From assembly GCA_963714875.1 (NCBI GenBank), contig CAVQQI010000001.1:62001-126000 (forward strand): a stretch of 64,000 nucleotides of DNA. The letters run 5' to 3'. Under the pieces are notes generated by a model. It did no database searches, was not told the DNA's origin, and was given only the letters and a program-made list of their open reading frames with translations. Of the stretch, positions 42,087 to 50,398 are shown piece by piece. The DNA comes from JBAOHV01 sp963714875 (lineage in GTDB: Bacteria > Actinomycetota > Acidimicrobiia > Acidimicrobiales > Microtrichaceae). Position 1 is the stretch's first letter; each line of letters opens with the position of its first letter. A program made the position numbers and the translations under genes.

Positions 42087-45065
42087 TCAGATCGGTGGGC
42101 CGGCTGCAACCGTCGCGTCGATGACGCCCTGGTCGACCCCGCAGTCCTGTGCGGCCTGGATGACCGGCGCGAGCGACTCCTCGGTGAACTGGGCGATGCC
42201 CTGGGCGATCAGCTCGTCGGTGGTCGTCCGGGACAGCAGCGTCTCTGCGGTGCACACCGCCTCGTTGGGGGTGGCGCCCTGGACGGTGAGTGCGTCGAAC
42301 AGCAGTCCGGCCAGCGGATCGACGGGGCGGTCCGTGCCGAAGGTGGACGGGTCGATCGAGGGTGCGGCATCGGGTGGCGGTGTCGCCCCGTCGTCGGCCG
42401 GCACCGTGGTGGCCGGGGCTTCGGTCGTGGTGGTGGGGAGCTCCTGGGCCACGAACTCGAGCTCGGTCGTCCGGGCCGAGGTGGTGTCCGCGGAGAGGAA
42501 CAGCAACACGCCCGCACCGGCGACGATCACCATCGAGGCGATCCAGGTCACCAACCGGGTCCCGGTCGGCTTGGCTGCCAACACGACAGCCGCCTCGGGT
42601 GCCGTCTCGCCCGTGTCGAGCAGGCCCTTGGCGTCGGCCCACTGCAGGATGGGTGGCATGGCGACGAGCGCCGCGAGCAGCGCGATCGCCACGTTCAGGG
42701 TGACGATGATGCCGAAGTCGCGCAGCAGCGGCAACGCGGAGCCGATCAGCACGGCGAACCCGCCGATGGTGGTCAGCGCCGAGGTGAAGAAGGCGCGACC
42801 GGTCCGCCCTGCTGCTTGGTCGGATGCCTGGCGGGGATCCAGGCCTCGCTGTCGCTCCTCGAGGTAGCGGGCCATGATCAGCACCGAGAACTCGGTGCAC
42901 GTCGCGATCACCAGCGGTCCCGACACCGTGGTGAGCGGCGACAGCGTGATCCCGAGTGCCCCGACGATGGCCGTCGACGCACCGACGGCCAGACCGATGG
43001 GGATCATGGTCAACAGCGCCCTCGCCGGGCTGCGGTGCCGGGCCAGGAGCCAGAGTCCCACCAGTGCCAACCCCAGATAGGTGAGCACCGCCCGATTGGC
43101 CGAGAGGTTCTCCAGCAGGCCGACGCCGACCAGTGCGAGTCCCGACGGGGTCGCCTGGATGGCGGGCTGGTCCTCGTTGCCGGTCAACAGGATGGAGTCC
43201 TCGGGGAGGTCCAGTTCCTCGATGCGCTGGTTGAGGTCGGCCTCCAGGCGTTCCACGAGCTCGGCGCGCTCGTCCAGACTCGCGGGCGCCAGCCGCAGGT
43301 TGACCTGGGTGGTGGTGCGATCCTCGGAGAGCAGCAGCTTCTCCACATCGGGCGGCATCACCTCGGCAGCCGCCACGAGGTCCTCGGTCGTCGGGGCCAG
43401 GGGCGTCGCCCCCGGGACGTTGATGATCTTGGCGATGGTGTTCTCGACGCTGGAGGACGTCACGACCTCATCACCGGCCTCGGCGTCCTCGGAGAACTCG
43501 AAGACCGTGTCGATGACCGGCTGGGCCAACACGTTGTTGGCACGCACCAGCACGCCCAGGGTCGACGAGAAGCCCGTGGTCTCCTCCAGGGTCGCGACGT
43601 CGTCGACGGTCTGGCTCGACTGGTCGATCCACTTCACGGGGTCGGACTGGATCGAGATGCTGGACTCGTACGCGACACCGGCGACGAACAGCACCAGCGA
43701 GGCGACCAGCAGGAACGGTGCGGCACCGGCCCGCAGTCCGCCGAGCCACACGACGATCCGTTCCGGGATCGACGTCTTGCGGGTCTTGGAGCGCTTCTTC
43801 CACTCGCGGATGCCGAGCACGGCGGTCGGCAGGACGATCCCCACCGCGACCAGGACCACGACGCCGATCGCCAGCATCACGCCGAAGTCACGGATCATCG
43901 GGACCTGGGAGATGAGCAGCGCCAGGAAGGCCAGGGCGCTGGCGACGGTCGCGACGATGAGTGCCGGGGCCAGGTTGGCCAACGTCTCCGACATCGGGTG
44001 GCTCTCCTTGTCCAGCACCACCTCCTCCTCGACGCGGTTCTGGATCTGGATGGCGAAGTCGATGCCGAGACCGATCAGGATCGGCAGTCCCGAGATGGTC
44101 ACCAGTGACAGGTCGATGTCGAGCAGTCCCAGCACGGCGAAGGTCCAGACCACGCCGACGATGACGCTGAGCAACGGCAGCAGCCGCCAGCGGACCCGGA
44201 ACATCAGCAGCAGGATCACCGCCATGATCGCCAGCGCTGCGGCGCCGAGGGTGAGCATGCCGCCCTGCAGGTAGTCGTTGATGTCCGCGAGGAACACCGG
44301 TGAGCCGGTGACGATCACCTCGAAGCCGTCGAAGCTGGCCTCGTCCACCGCAGCGAGGATCGCCTCGGTGCCCGCCGACAGGGTGTCGAGATCCGCGTTG
44401 CCCTCGATGAGTGCACCGCCGACCGCAGTGTCCAGGTTGGGGAACGACGACTGGAGCGAGCCGCGCACGACGCGTTCGTCGTCGGCCGGGGCGCTCACGC
44501 CATCGTCGCCGGCCTCGAAGCCGTCGTTCGCGAACAGTAGGAAGTCGACCCACTCGGGGTTGGTCAGTGCCTGGTCATCGACGGCGCCGAGGCGGGCCAG
44601 GGTGGTGGAGATGTCGGCCTGTCGAACGGCGACGGCCTCGGGGTCTGGATCCCTCTGCGCGGCGGAGAGCAGTGCGTTGGTGCCCACTCCCTCGGTGACG
44701 ATGGCCTCGGAGTACTCCAGCGCCGTGAGCGGCGCGAGCACCGCGTAGATCTCGGGGACCTCGCGAAGGCGCTCCTCGAGCGCACGGAGCTCGTCCAGGT
44801 TGGAACCGGCGAAGAGGTCGGTGATGTCGTTGCCGTCGGTCGCCTGGAACAACAAGATGGCGGCCTCGCCGCCGAAGTTGTCCTGGTACTCGACGTTGTC
44901 GACCGCGATCTGGGAGTCGGGGTTGAGGTAGCTGTCCTGCCCGGTCGCGAACTCGAGCTGGGAGAGCCCCAACGCGAGCACGGCGGTGATGGCGAGCATC
45001 GAGCCCAGCACCGCCCACCAGTACTTGCCGAGTTGGACCCCTGCTGCGCGCCAGAACTGTTCCAT
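42087..45065 (-). CDS. MMPL/RND-superfamily exporter with a C-terminal extracytoplasmic domain
   Basis: 992 residues from ATG 45065 (MEQFWRAAGVQLGKYWW). The topology is two repeats of a large external loop plus a 5-6 helix bundle with GLGIDFAIQIQNR and ATCTEFSVLIMARYL at the equivalent proton-path helices. It resembles hopanoid or lipid RND exporters rather than antibiotic pumps. After the last helix (TWIASMVIVAGAGVLLFL) there are about 140 more residues: a Thr/Pro-rich linker and a domain with two Cys (NEAVCTAETLLSRTTTDEL...IQAAQDCGVDQGV). This extra domain is unusual. GTG 45107 is an alternative start. Confidence 0.88.
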   Translation of the reverse strand: MEQFWRAAGVQLGKYWWAVLGSMLAITAVLALGLSQLEFATGQDSYLNPDSQIAVDNVEYQDNFGGEAAILLFQATDGNDITDLFAGSNLDELRALEERLREVPEIYAVLAPLTALEYSEAIVTEGVGTNALLSAAQRDPDPEAVAVRQADISTTLARLGAVDDQALTNPEWVDFLLFANDGFEAGDDGVSAPADDERVVRGSLQSSFPNLDTAVGGALIEGNADLDTLSAGTEAILAAVDEASFDGFEVIVTGSPVFLADINDYLQGGMLTLGAAALAIMAVILLLMFRVRWRLLPLLSVIVGVVWTFAVLGLLDIDLSLVTISGLPILIGLGIDFAIQIQNRVEEEVVLDKESHPMSETLANLAPALIVATVASALAFLALLISQVPMIRDFGVMLAIGVVVLVAVGIVLPTAVLGIREWKKRSKTRKTSIPERIVVWLGGLRAGAAPFLLVASLVLFVAGVAYESSISIQSDPVKWIDQSSQTVDDVATLEETTGFSSTLGVLVRANNVLAQPVIDTVFEFSEDAEAGDEVVTSSSVENTIAKIINVPGATPLAPTTEDLVAAAEVMPPDVEKLLLSEDRTTTQVNLRLAPASLDERAELVERLEADLNQRIEELDLPEDSILLTGNEDQPAIQATPSGLALVGVGLLENLSANRAVLTYLGLALVGLWLLARHRSPARALLTMIPIGLAVGASTAIVGALGITLSPLTTVSGPLVIATCTEFSVLIMARYLEERQRGLDPRQASDQAAGRTGRAFFTSALTTIGGFAVLIGSALPLLRDFGIIVTLNVAIALLAALVAMPPILQWADAKGLLDTGETAPEAAVVLAAKPTGTRLVTWIASMVIVAGAGVLLFLSADTTSARTTELEFVAQELPTTTTEAPATTVPADDGATPPPDAAPSIDPSTFGTDRPVDPLAGLLFDALTVQGATPNEAVCTAETLLSRTTTDELIAQGIAQFTEESLAPVIQAAQDCGVDQGVIDATVAAGPPI

Positions 45066-45226
45066 CCGGAATTCCCATCCTTTCGGCCGTGCTGTGAAAA
45101 CTGGCACAACCCGACCCCTGTGCGCTCATCCGGTTGTTCCAGCGGTGTCGGGCCCACTGCGTTCGGCGTGTCAGCAGCGGCCCGGTCGGCGCCGGATGGG
45201 TCCACCAGAAGTGCCAACATCGCACC

Positions 45227-45766
45227 ATGACCAACGAGGCGCCGAGCTGCTGGCCGTTCGACCCGACCCGGAGCGAGTCGCCGGGGACTCCCGGCCACGT
45301 CGACTGGGGTGTCGTGCAGCGCACCGAACCCGAGCTCGCACTCGCGGTTCGGGCACGATTCGAGGCGACCAAGCACCACGTGCTGGCGACGCTGCGCTCC
45401 GACGGGGCTCCGCGGGTGAGCGGCACCGAGGTGATCATCGGAGCAGACGTGCTGGCGCTGGGGTCGATGTGGCGCGCGGTGAAGGCACTCGACCTGCGGC
45501 GTGATGGACGGTTCGCGTTGCACTCGAATCCTGGTGACGGTTCGATGGAGGGCGGTGACGCGAAGGTCTGCGGAACGGCGGTCGAGCTCGGCGGGGAGCT
45601 GGCCGTCGCCATCGCCGCGGGCCTGCCCCAGGAGGCGTCCGACCCGTTCCACCTGTTCCGCCTGGACATCGCTCAGGTGGTGCTCTCCGAGATCGACCAC
45701 GAGCGCAACTGCATGGTCATCCGCTCGTGGTCGCCGGCCCGGGGTCTGGTCGTGGCCGAACGGTGA
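45227..45766 (+). CDS. Pyridoxamine 5'-phosphate oxidase family protein
   Basis: 179 residues from ATG 45227. Split-barrel flavin-binding fold: FEATKHHVLATLRSDGAPRVSGTEVIIGADVLALGSMWRAVKALDLRRDGRFALHSNPGDG, KVCGTAVELGG, and a terminal MVIRSWSPARGLVV. Such proteins bind FMN, F420 or haem; the activity cannot be told. CAACAT-N6-ATG upstream matches the local leaderless pattern loosely. It is divergent from the MMPL exporter gene with 161 nt between, and ends 43 nt before the convergent VapC-type gene. Confidence 0.8.
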   Translation: MTNEAPSCWPFDPTRSESPGTPGHVDWGVVQRTEPELALAVRARFEATKHHVLATLRSDGAPRVSGTEVIIGADVLALGSMWRAVKALDLRRDGRFALHSNPGDGSMEGGDAKVCGTAVELGGELAVAIAAGLPQEASDPFHLFRLDIAQVVLSEIDHERNCMVIRSWSPARGLVVAER

Positions 45767-45809
45767 TCCGGGCTGCGGCCGCCCTGATGTCGGGCTGCGC
45801 TTCCCTGGC

Positions 45810-46214
45810 TCAGGAGCTGGTGACGTCGAAGCCGAGCGACATCGCCACCGGGATCTGACCGGGATCGAAGGTCAGGAACGTGAGCGGCCGGGGGAGTCGG
45901 TCGGCAGCGGCAAGGTGGATCGCATCGACCGTGCGCACCGGTTGGGTGCGGCCGAGCTCCGCTGCCCGGTCCAAGCAGCGCTGGTCGACCGGCACGACGT
46001 GGATTCGTTCCCAATCGTCGCGCATGGCGCGGCGCAGCTCGTCGGTGCGTGACGCGTCGTCGCCGAGTCGGTCGACGACCATCAGCGCTTCGGACAACGC
46101 CAACGTCGACGCACACCAGTCGTGGTCGGCATCCATCGCCGCCAGGGCTGCGTCGCGGGAGGGTCCGTCGAGATAGCGCGCCAGCAGCGCGGTCGAGTCC
46201 AGGAACAGCGTCAT
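45810..46214 (-). CDS. vapC: PIN-domain toxin (VapC family)
   Basis: 134 residues. The acidic quartet of PIN RNases is present: Asp in LFLDSTALLARYL, Glu in LALSEALMVVD, Asp in VRTVDAIHLAAAD and Asp in LTFDPGQIPVA. VapC toxins are Mg-dependent endoribonucleases, often cutting tRNA or rRNA. ATG 46214 overlaps the antitoxin stop (ATGA at 46211-46214), so the toxin is made only after the antitoxin, as in functional pairs. Confidence 0.92.
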   Translation of the reverse strand: MTLFLDSTALLARYLDGPSRDAALAAMDADHDWCASTLALSEALMVVDRLGDDASRTDELRRAMRDDWERIHVVPVDQRCLDRAAELGRTQPVRTVDAIHLAAADRLPRPLTFLTFDPGQIPVAMSLGFDVTSS

Positions 46215-46489
46215 CGGCCGCGGACCTCTCGGATCAGCTGGTCGATGCGTGTGCCCGCCCACAGCGGCATGGAGAACTGCGGGGCAGGGCGGTCGGTGCG
46301 GCGGGCGAGCACCAGCTGGCCGCGTGCCGCGAGGTCCTCGAGCGTCAGGATCTCGTCGGTCGGCTCCAGCGGGCCGAGTTGGGCCACCGGCGTGCCATCG
46401 ACGGTGATGACGATCCGCTCGCCCGCTCCGGCCCGGCGGATGGCTGCGGACACCTGGCGTCGGAGGTCGCGCACGCCCAGGTGTTCCAC
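46211..46489 (-). CDS. vapB: Phd/YefM-type antitoxin
   Basis: 92 residues. The N-terminal prevent-host-death domain is clear: MEHLGVRDLRRQVSAAIRRAGAGERIVITVDGTPVAQLGPL; the C-terminal half (LTLEDLAARGQLVLARR) is the toxin-binding tail. It neutralises the adjacent PIN toxin and represses the operon. Two TGTACA boxes, the core known for YefM operators, lie 20-35 nt upstream. Confidence 0.92.
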   Translation of the reverse strand: MEHLGVRDLRRQVSAAIRRAGAGERIVITVDGTPVAQLGPLEPTDEILTLEDLAARGQLVLARRTDRPAPQFSMPLWAGTRIDQLIREVRGR

Positions 46490-46506
46490 GGCGACAAGCT
46501 ACCCGC

Positions 46507-46524
46507 GGTGTACACCCATGTACA
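46507..46524 (-). promoter_or_regulatory. Antitoxin operator: paired TGTACA boxes
   Basis: TGTACA at 46509-46514 and 46519-46524, 10 bp centre to centre; the first is nested in a perfect 10-bp palindrome GGTGTACACC (46507-46516). TGTACA is the established core of YefM-type operators. The site lies 18 nt upstream of the antitoxin ATG and 73 nt upstream of the divergent acyl-CoA dehydrogenase gene. Confidence 0.7.
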
Positions 46525-46535
46525 TCGCGCGAAGT

Positions 46536-46552
46536 GTCCCGTTTTTCGGGAC
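46536..46552. promoter_or_regulatory. Inverted repeat with a T5 centre in the vapB-acyl-CoA dehydrogenase interval
   Basis: GTCCCG (46536-46541), TTTTT, CGGGAC (46547-46552): perfect 6-bp arms. Its position in a divergent promoter region suggests an operator rather than a terminator. Confidence 0.35.
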
Positions 46553-46596
46553 GGTGTAGGAAATGTGCTGCCGTACACCTCGATCACCCCAGGGGG

Positions 46597-47718
46597 ATGA
46601 CAGTGAACTTCGCCTTCAGCGAGGACCAGGAAGCGCTCCGCAAGGTCGTCAAGGACTTCCTCAACGCCAAGTCCGACGAGGCCACCGTCCGCGAGCTCAT
46701 GGACACCGAGTCCGGTTTCGACCAGGCCGTGTGGACCCAGATGGCCGAGCAGATGGGCCTGCAGGGCTTGATCATCCCCGAGGAGTTCGGCGGCTCCGGC
46801 TACAGCTTCGTCGAGCTGATCGTGGTGCTCGAGGAGATGGGTCGCCGGCTGCTGTGCGCCCCCTACTTCTCCACCGTGGTGCTCGGCGCCCAGACTCTGG
46901 TCCACTCCGGTGACGATGCGGCGAAGGCGGAGTACCTGCCCGGGATCGCATCGGGTGAGACGATCGCCACCCTTGCCTACACCGAGCCGAACGGGCGCTG
47001 GGACGAAGCCGCCGTGACCGCGACCGCCACGAGGTCCGGCGACGACTGGACCATCGACGGGACCAAGCTCTACGTGCTCGACGGCCACACGGCGAACCTG
47101 ATCATCACCGCGGCCCGCACTGACGCCGGCGTCAGCCTGTTCGCCGTGCAGGGCGACGCTGCGGGGCTGACCCGCACCGCGCTGTCGACCATGGACCAGA
47201 CCCGCAAGCAGGCCCGCCTGGAGTACGCAGGTGTGTCGGCGAAGCTCATCGGCACCGACGGCGCCGGCTGGGACACCATCTCGACCGTGCTCGACCTCGC
47301 GGCTGTGGCACTCGCCGCCGAGCAGGTCGGCGGCGGCCAGGAAGTGCTCGAGTCCGCGGTCCAGTACGCCAAGGACCGGGTGCAGTTCGGTCGCCCCATC
47401 GGCTCGTTCCAGGCCATCAAGCACAAGTGCGCCGACATGCTGCTCGAGGTCGAGTCCGCGAAGTCCGCGGCGTACTACGCCGGCTGGTGCGCAGCCGAGC
47501 TGAACGACGAGCTGCCCTCGGTCGCGTCGCTCGCCAAGGCCTACTGCTCAGAGGCGTACTTCCACGCAGCAGCGGAGAACATCCAGATCCACGGTGGCAT
47601 CGGCTTCACCTGGGAGCACCCCGCGCACCTGTACTTCAAGCGGGCCAAGAGCTCCGAGCTGCTCTTCGGCGACCCCACCTACCACCGAGAGCTGCTCGCA
47701 CAGCGCATCGGCATCTGA
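46597..47718 (+). CDS. Acyl-CoA dehydrogenase family protein
   Basis: 373 residues from ATG 46597 with AGGGGG just upstream. Family features: GLIIPEEFGGSGYSFVELIVVLEEMGRRL, TLAYTEPNGRWDEAAVTATA, FGRPIGSFQAIKHKCADMLLEVES and IQIHGGIGFTWEHPAHLYFKRAKSSELLFGDPTYHRELL. The Glu in the YEGT-type loop of classical enzymes is replaced by GDP, so it may be one subunit of a heteromeric FadE or use a different base. It could act in fatty acid or sterol side-chain oxidation. It is divergent from the toxin-antitoxin operon. Confidence 0.88.
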   Translation: MTVNFAFSEDQEALRKVVKDFLNAKSDEATVRELMDTESGFDQAVWTQMAEQMGLQGLIIPEEFGGSGYSFVELIVVLEEMGRRLLCAPYFSTVVLGAQTLVHSGDDAAKAEYLPGIASGETIATLAYTEPNGRWDEAAVTATATRSGDDWTIDGTKLYVLDGHTANLIITAARTDAGVSLFAVQGDAAGLTRTALSTMDQTRKQARLEYAGVSAKLIGTDGAGWDTISTVLDLAAVALAAEQVGGGQEVLESAVQYAKDRVQFGRPIGSFQAIKHKCADMLLEVESAKSAAYYAGWCAAELNDELPSVASLAKAYCSEAYFHAAAENIQIHGGIGFTWEHPAHLYFKRAKSSELLFGDPTYHRELLAQRIGI

Positions 47719-47812
47719 CGCTGGTCGAGCCTCGGGTCCCGGTCGTGATCGATCGGGGTCCGGGGCTCGTCCGCGTCCGGCCTCGGTGCGTCCGGCTTCC
47801 GGCGTGGGCGGG

Positions 47813-48238
47813 TCAGGCCAGCACGCGGGCGACCAACAGGTCGACCAGCGCGGGATCGGCGCCCAGGTACTCCGAGACCTCCATCTCGACGCCCGGATGG
47901 CGTTCGCCGGCAGCAGCGACGATCTCGGGGATGTCGACCGCGACGTGGTTGCCGGGGCCGAGGAAGTGCGGCACCAGCCGGATCTGTGTCGCTCCGCCGG
48001 CGACAGCCGCATCGATCGCCGTGGGGATCGATGGCTCGGCCAGCTCCAGATACGCCGGCACGATGCGGCTCACTGCGCCGGCGCTCCCGCCTGTACCGGC
48101 CTGATCGGCGACGGCCTGCACCCGTTCGCACAGTGCCTCGTGGTGCAGCTGCGCCGCCGGATTGCGACTGCCGTGTGCCACGAGCAGGGTGACGCGCGTC
48201 GGTGCCGGCGGCGTCGGTGGGGTCGGTCTGGTGCTCAC
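47813..48238 (-). CDS. CbiX/sirohydrochlorin chelatase-like protein
   Basis: 141 residues from GTG 48238 after trimming a longer open frame. A single CbiX-type domain: VTLLVAHGSRNPAAQLHHEALCERV with the metal-binding His, VPAYLELAEPSIPTAIDAAVAGGATQIRLVPHFLGPGNHVAVDIPEIV with the second His. Small single-domain CbiX proteins insert Co or Fe into sirohydrochlorin, or are uncharacterised homologues. No other tetrapyrrole gene is present. Divergent from the trmH-like gene. Confidence 0.82.
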   Translation of the reverse strand: MSTRPTPPTPPAPTRVTLLVAHGSRNPAAQLHHEALCERVQAVADQAGTGGSAGAVSRIVPAYLELAEPSIPTAIDAAVAGGATQIRLVPHFLGPGNHVAVDIPEIVAAAGERHPGVEMEVSEYLGADPALVDLLVARVLA

Positions 48239-48306
48239 CGCGGAGAAGCTACGGTGCGCATCCGTGACGAACAACGCGCCGCGGCGCACCTGCGACGGGC
48301 GATGAC

Positions 48307-48969
48307 GTGACCGCCGCCGTCGGGGGTGACGACATGACCCCTGCGGGTGGCGACGACGACACCGTCGGGGTCGGTCCGATGGCGACCCCGTGGCCGACCG
48401 ACGAGCGATTCGACATCGAGCTGTTGGAGCATGGCGACCGCCGCAACGTCGCGGACCGCTACCGCTACTGGCGCGTCGAGGCCATCAGGGAGGACCTGGA
48501 CCGAGACCCGTTTCCGGTCGAGGTGGCGATCGAGAACTGGGAGCACGACTTCAACATCGGCACGGTCGTGCGCAACGCCAACGCCTTCGGCGTCCGACGG
48601 GTCCACATCGTGGGCCGCCGCCGCTGGAACCGTCGCGGGGCGATGGTCACCGACCGCTACCTGCACGTCGAGCACCACCACTCGATCGAGGATCTGATCG
48701 AGGAGGTGTCATCGCGGGACCTTGCGGTCGTGGGGATCGACAACGTGGAGGGATCGGTCCCCCTGGAGCACACCGCGCTGCCACGGCGGTCGCTGCTGCT
48801 GTTCGGACAGGAAGGACCCGGGCTCTCCGCTGTCGCGCAGCGCTCGGCGTCGCTGGTGTGCTCGATCACCATGTACGGCTCGACCCGATCGATCAACGCA
48901 GGCGTGGCCTCCGGGATCGCGTTGCACACCTGGGTGCTCCAGCACGCTCCGGGTCCGTCCCAGCGGTGA
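48307..48969 (+). CDS. TrmH/SpoU-family RNA 2'-O-methyltransferase
   Basis: 220 residues from GTG 48307; ATG 48379 (MATPWPTDERFD) is also plausible. SPOUT signatures: IENWEHDFNIGTVVRNANAFGVRRVHIVG, SLLLFGQEGPGLSAVAQRSASLVCSITMYGSTRSINAGVASGIALHTW, covering motif 1 (N-x-x-R), motif 2 (GxExxGLS) and the deep-knot motif 3 (S-x-N). It would methylate a ribose in tRNA or rRNA. Immediately upstream, GTG 48263 starts a 13-codon leader-like ORF (MTNNAPRRTCDGR) ending at 48304, which could be a remnant of the N-terminus or a leader peptide. Confidence 0.88.
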   Translation: MTAAVGGDDMTPAGGDDDTVGVGPMATPWPTDERFDIELLEHGDRRNVADRYRYWRVEAIREDLDRDPFPVEVAIENWEHDFNIGTVVRNANAFGVRRVHIVGRRRWNRRGAMVTDRYLHVEHHHSIEDLIEEVSSRDLAVVGIDNVEGSVPLEHTALPRRSLLLFGQEGPGLSAVAQRSASLVCSITMYGSTRSINAGVASGIALHTWVLQHAPGPSQR

Positions 48970-49103
48970 TGCGACGGTGCCGCGAACGGACCGAACCGAC
49001 CGAACGCGAAATGTTTGCACCGGCACGGTTCTCGGTACGCTACGTCCATGCCACCTCGACCTGATCAGCACAAGGTCTGCGGTGGTCGACCAGGGAGGCC
49101 CCG

Positions 49104-49595
49104 ATGACCGCACCGACGTTCCGACGACTGCTCGCCGTGGTGGCGCTCGGGCTGGGGATGATCTCCCTCGGGGCGTGTGAGCCCCTCTTCCCGCCGGCTC
49201 CTTACGACTCCGGTGCGGGACGTCGCATCGTCTACTCGGTCGAGCAGCAGCGGGTCTGGCTGGTGGAGGCCGACGAGACCGTCGCCCGGTCCTATCTGGT
49301 GTCGGGCCGAGCCGGCACGCCGGCGACCGGTGTGTACAGCGTGTTCTCGAAGAGCCGCTACACGACCTCGATCGGCGGTGGGGCGCGCATGGAGTACATG
49401 GTCCGATTCGCGTGGGGGCGCTCGGCTGCGATCGGATTCCACTCCATCCCGGTCAACTCCAGAGGGGTGCCGTTGCAGAGCGATGCGCAGCTGGGCACCT
49501 ACCAGTCCGCAGGATGCGTCCGCCAGCACTGGAGCGATGCCGAGGCGCTGTGGAACTGGGCGCCGGTCGGCACGCAGGTCGTTGTGGTGAAGTGA
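49104..49595 (+). CDS. L,D-transpeptidase (YkuD-like) lipoprotein
   Basis: 163 residues, ATG 49104 with AGGGAGG upstream. Signal peptide MTAPTFRRLLAVVALGLGMISLGAC with lipobox LGAC. The YkuD catalytic region is IGFHSIPV...LGTYQSAGCVRQHWSDAEALW with the His, the Ser-x-Gly-Cys-x-Arg and the nucleophilic Cys. It would make 3-3 peptide cross-links in peptidoglycan or anchor proteins. A TTTGCA/TACGCT pair at 49014/49036 is a candidate promoter with a leader. Its TGA overlaps the GTG of the SDR gene (49592-49595). Confidence 0.88.
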   Translation: MTAPTFRRLLAVVALGLGMISLGACEPLFPPAPYDSGAGRRIVYSVEQQRVWLVEADETVARSYLVSGRAGTPATGVYSVFSKSRYTTSIGGGARMEYMVRFAWGRSAAIGFHSIPVNSRGVPLQSDAQLGTYQSAGCVRQHWSDAEALWNWAPVGTQVVVVK

Positions 49596-50392
49596 CCGAC
49601 GACGGGGCGAACAACGGCGGGTCGGGCGCGCTCACGGCGCTGTTCGGACTGGAGGGCAGGGTGGCGGTGGTGACCGGCGCCTCGTCCGGGCTCGGCAACC
49701 GGTTCGCCCGCGTGCTGCACGGCGCAGGTGCACATGTGGTGGTTGCAGCGCGCCGCGCCGACCGGCTCGACGCGCTCGCTGCCGAGCTGGGCGACCGGGT
49801 CACCACCGTGTCGACCGATCTGACCGTCGCCGCCGACCGTGAACGCCTGACGACCGTCGCCCTGGAGGTCAGCGGACGCATCGACGTGCTGGTCAACAAC
49901 GCCGGTCACAGCGACCCGACACCGGCGGAGTCCGAAACGCTCGAGCACTTCGCCTCGACGATGGACATCAACACGGTGGCGCCGTTCCACCTGTGTCAGC
50001 TGGTCGGACGTTCGATGCTGGCGGCCGGCGAGGGCAGCATCGTCAACGTCGCGTCGATCCTGGGACTCGTCGCCGCGTCGCCCATGAAGGACGCCAGCTA
50101 CTGCGCGTCGAAGGGTGCCCTGGTCAACCTGACCCGCCAGCTGGGCTGCGAGTGGGGCCGCAAGGGGGTGCGCGTCAACGCGCTCGCCCCGGGCTGGTTC
50201 CCCTCCGAGATGACCCAGGCCGACATGTTCGACGACGAGGGCGGCGCACAGTTCGTGGCCCGCAACACCCCCATGGGGCGCGCAGGTGAACCCGCGGAAC
50301 TCGATGGGGCGCTGCTGTTCCTTGCAGGGCCGGCATCGAGCTACGTCACCGGCCAGGTGTTGGCCGTCGACGGCGGCTGGACCGCCCGCTGA
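49592..50392 (+). CDS. Short-chain dehydrogenase/reductase
   Basis: 266 residues from GTG 49592. SDR motifs: VAVVTGASSGLGNRFARVL, VLVNNAGHSDPTP, IVNVASILGLVAASPMKDASYCASKGALVNLTRQLGCEWGRKGVRVNALAPGW and the C-terminal SSYVTGQVLAVDGGWTAR. The RADR after the first strand suggests NADP(H). It resembles 3-oxoacyl reductase-like or gluconate-type SDRs, substrate unknown. It is co-translated with the L,D-transpeptidase gene. Confidence 0.9.
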   Translation: MTDDGANNGGSGALTALFGLEGRVAVVTGASSGLGNRFARVLHGAGAHVVVAARRADRLDALAAELGDRVTTVSTDLTVAADRERLTTVALEVSGRIDVLVNNAGHSDPTPAESETLEHFASTMDINTVAPFHLCQLVGRSMLAAGEGSIVNVASILGLVAASPMKDASYCASKGALVNLTRQLGCEWGRKGVRVNALAPGWFPSEMTQADMFDDEGGAQFVARNTPMGRAGEPAELDGALLFLAGPASSYVTGQVLAVDGGWTAR

Positions 50393-50398
50393 ACGGTC

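Noticed and set aside
41811..44108. A 765-codon plus-strand open frame opposite the MMPL exporter
   Set aside because: Low-complexity Gly/His/Gln/Arg composition and no start signal; the exporter on the other strand is unambiguous.
46536..46552. The GTCCCG-TTTTT-CGGGAC dyad as a terminator
   Set aside because: It lies between two divergently transcribed genes, where no transcript ends, and has no T-tract after the stem.
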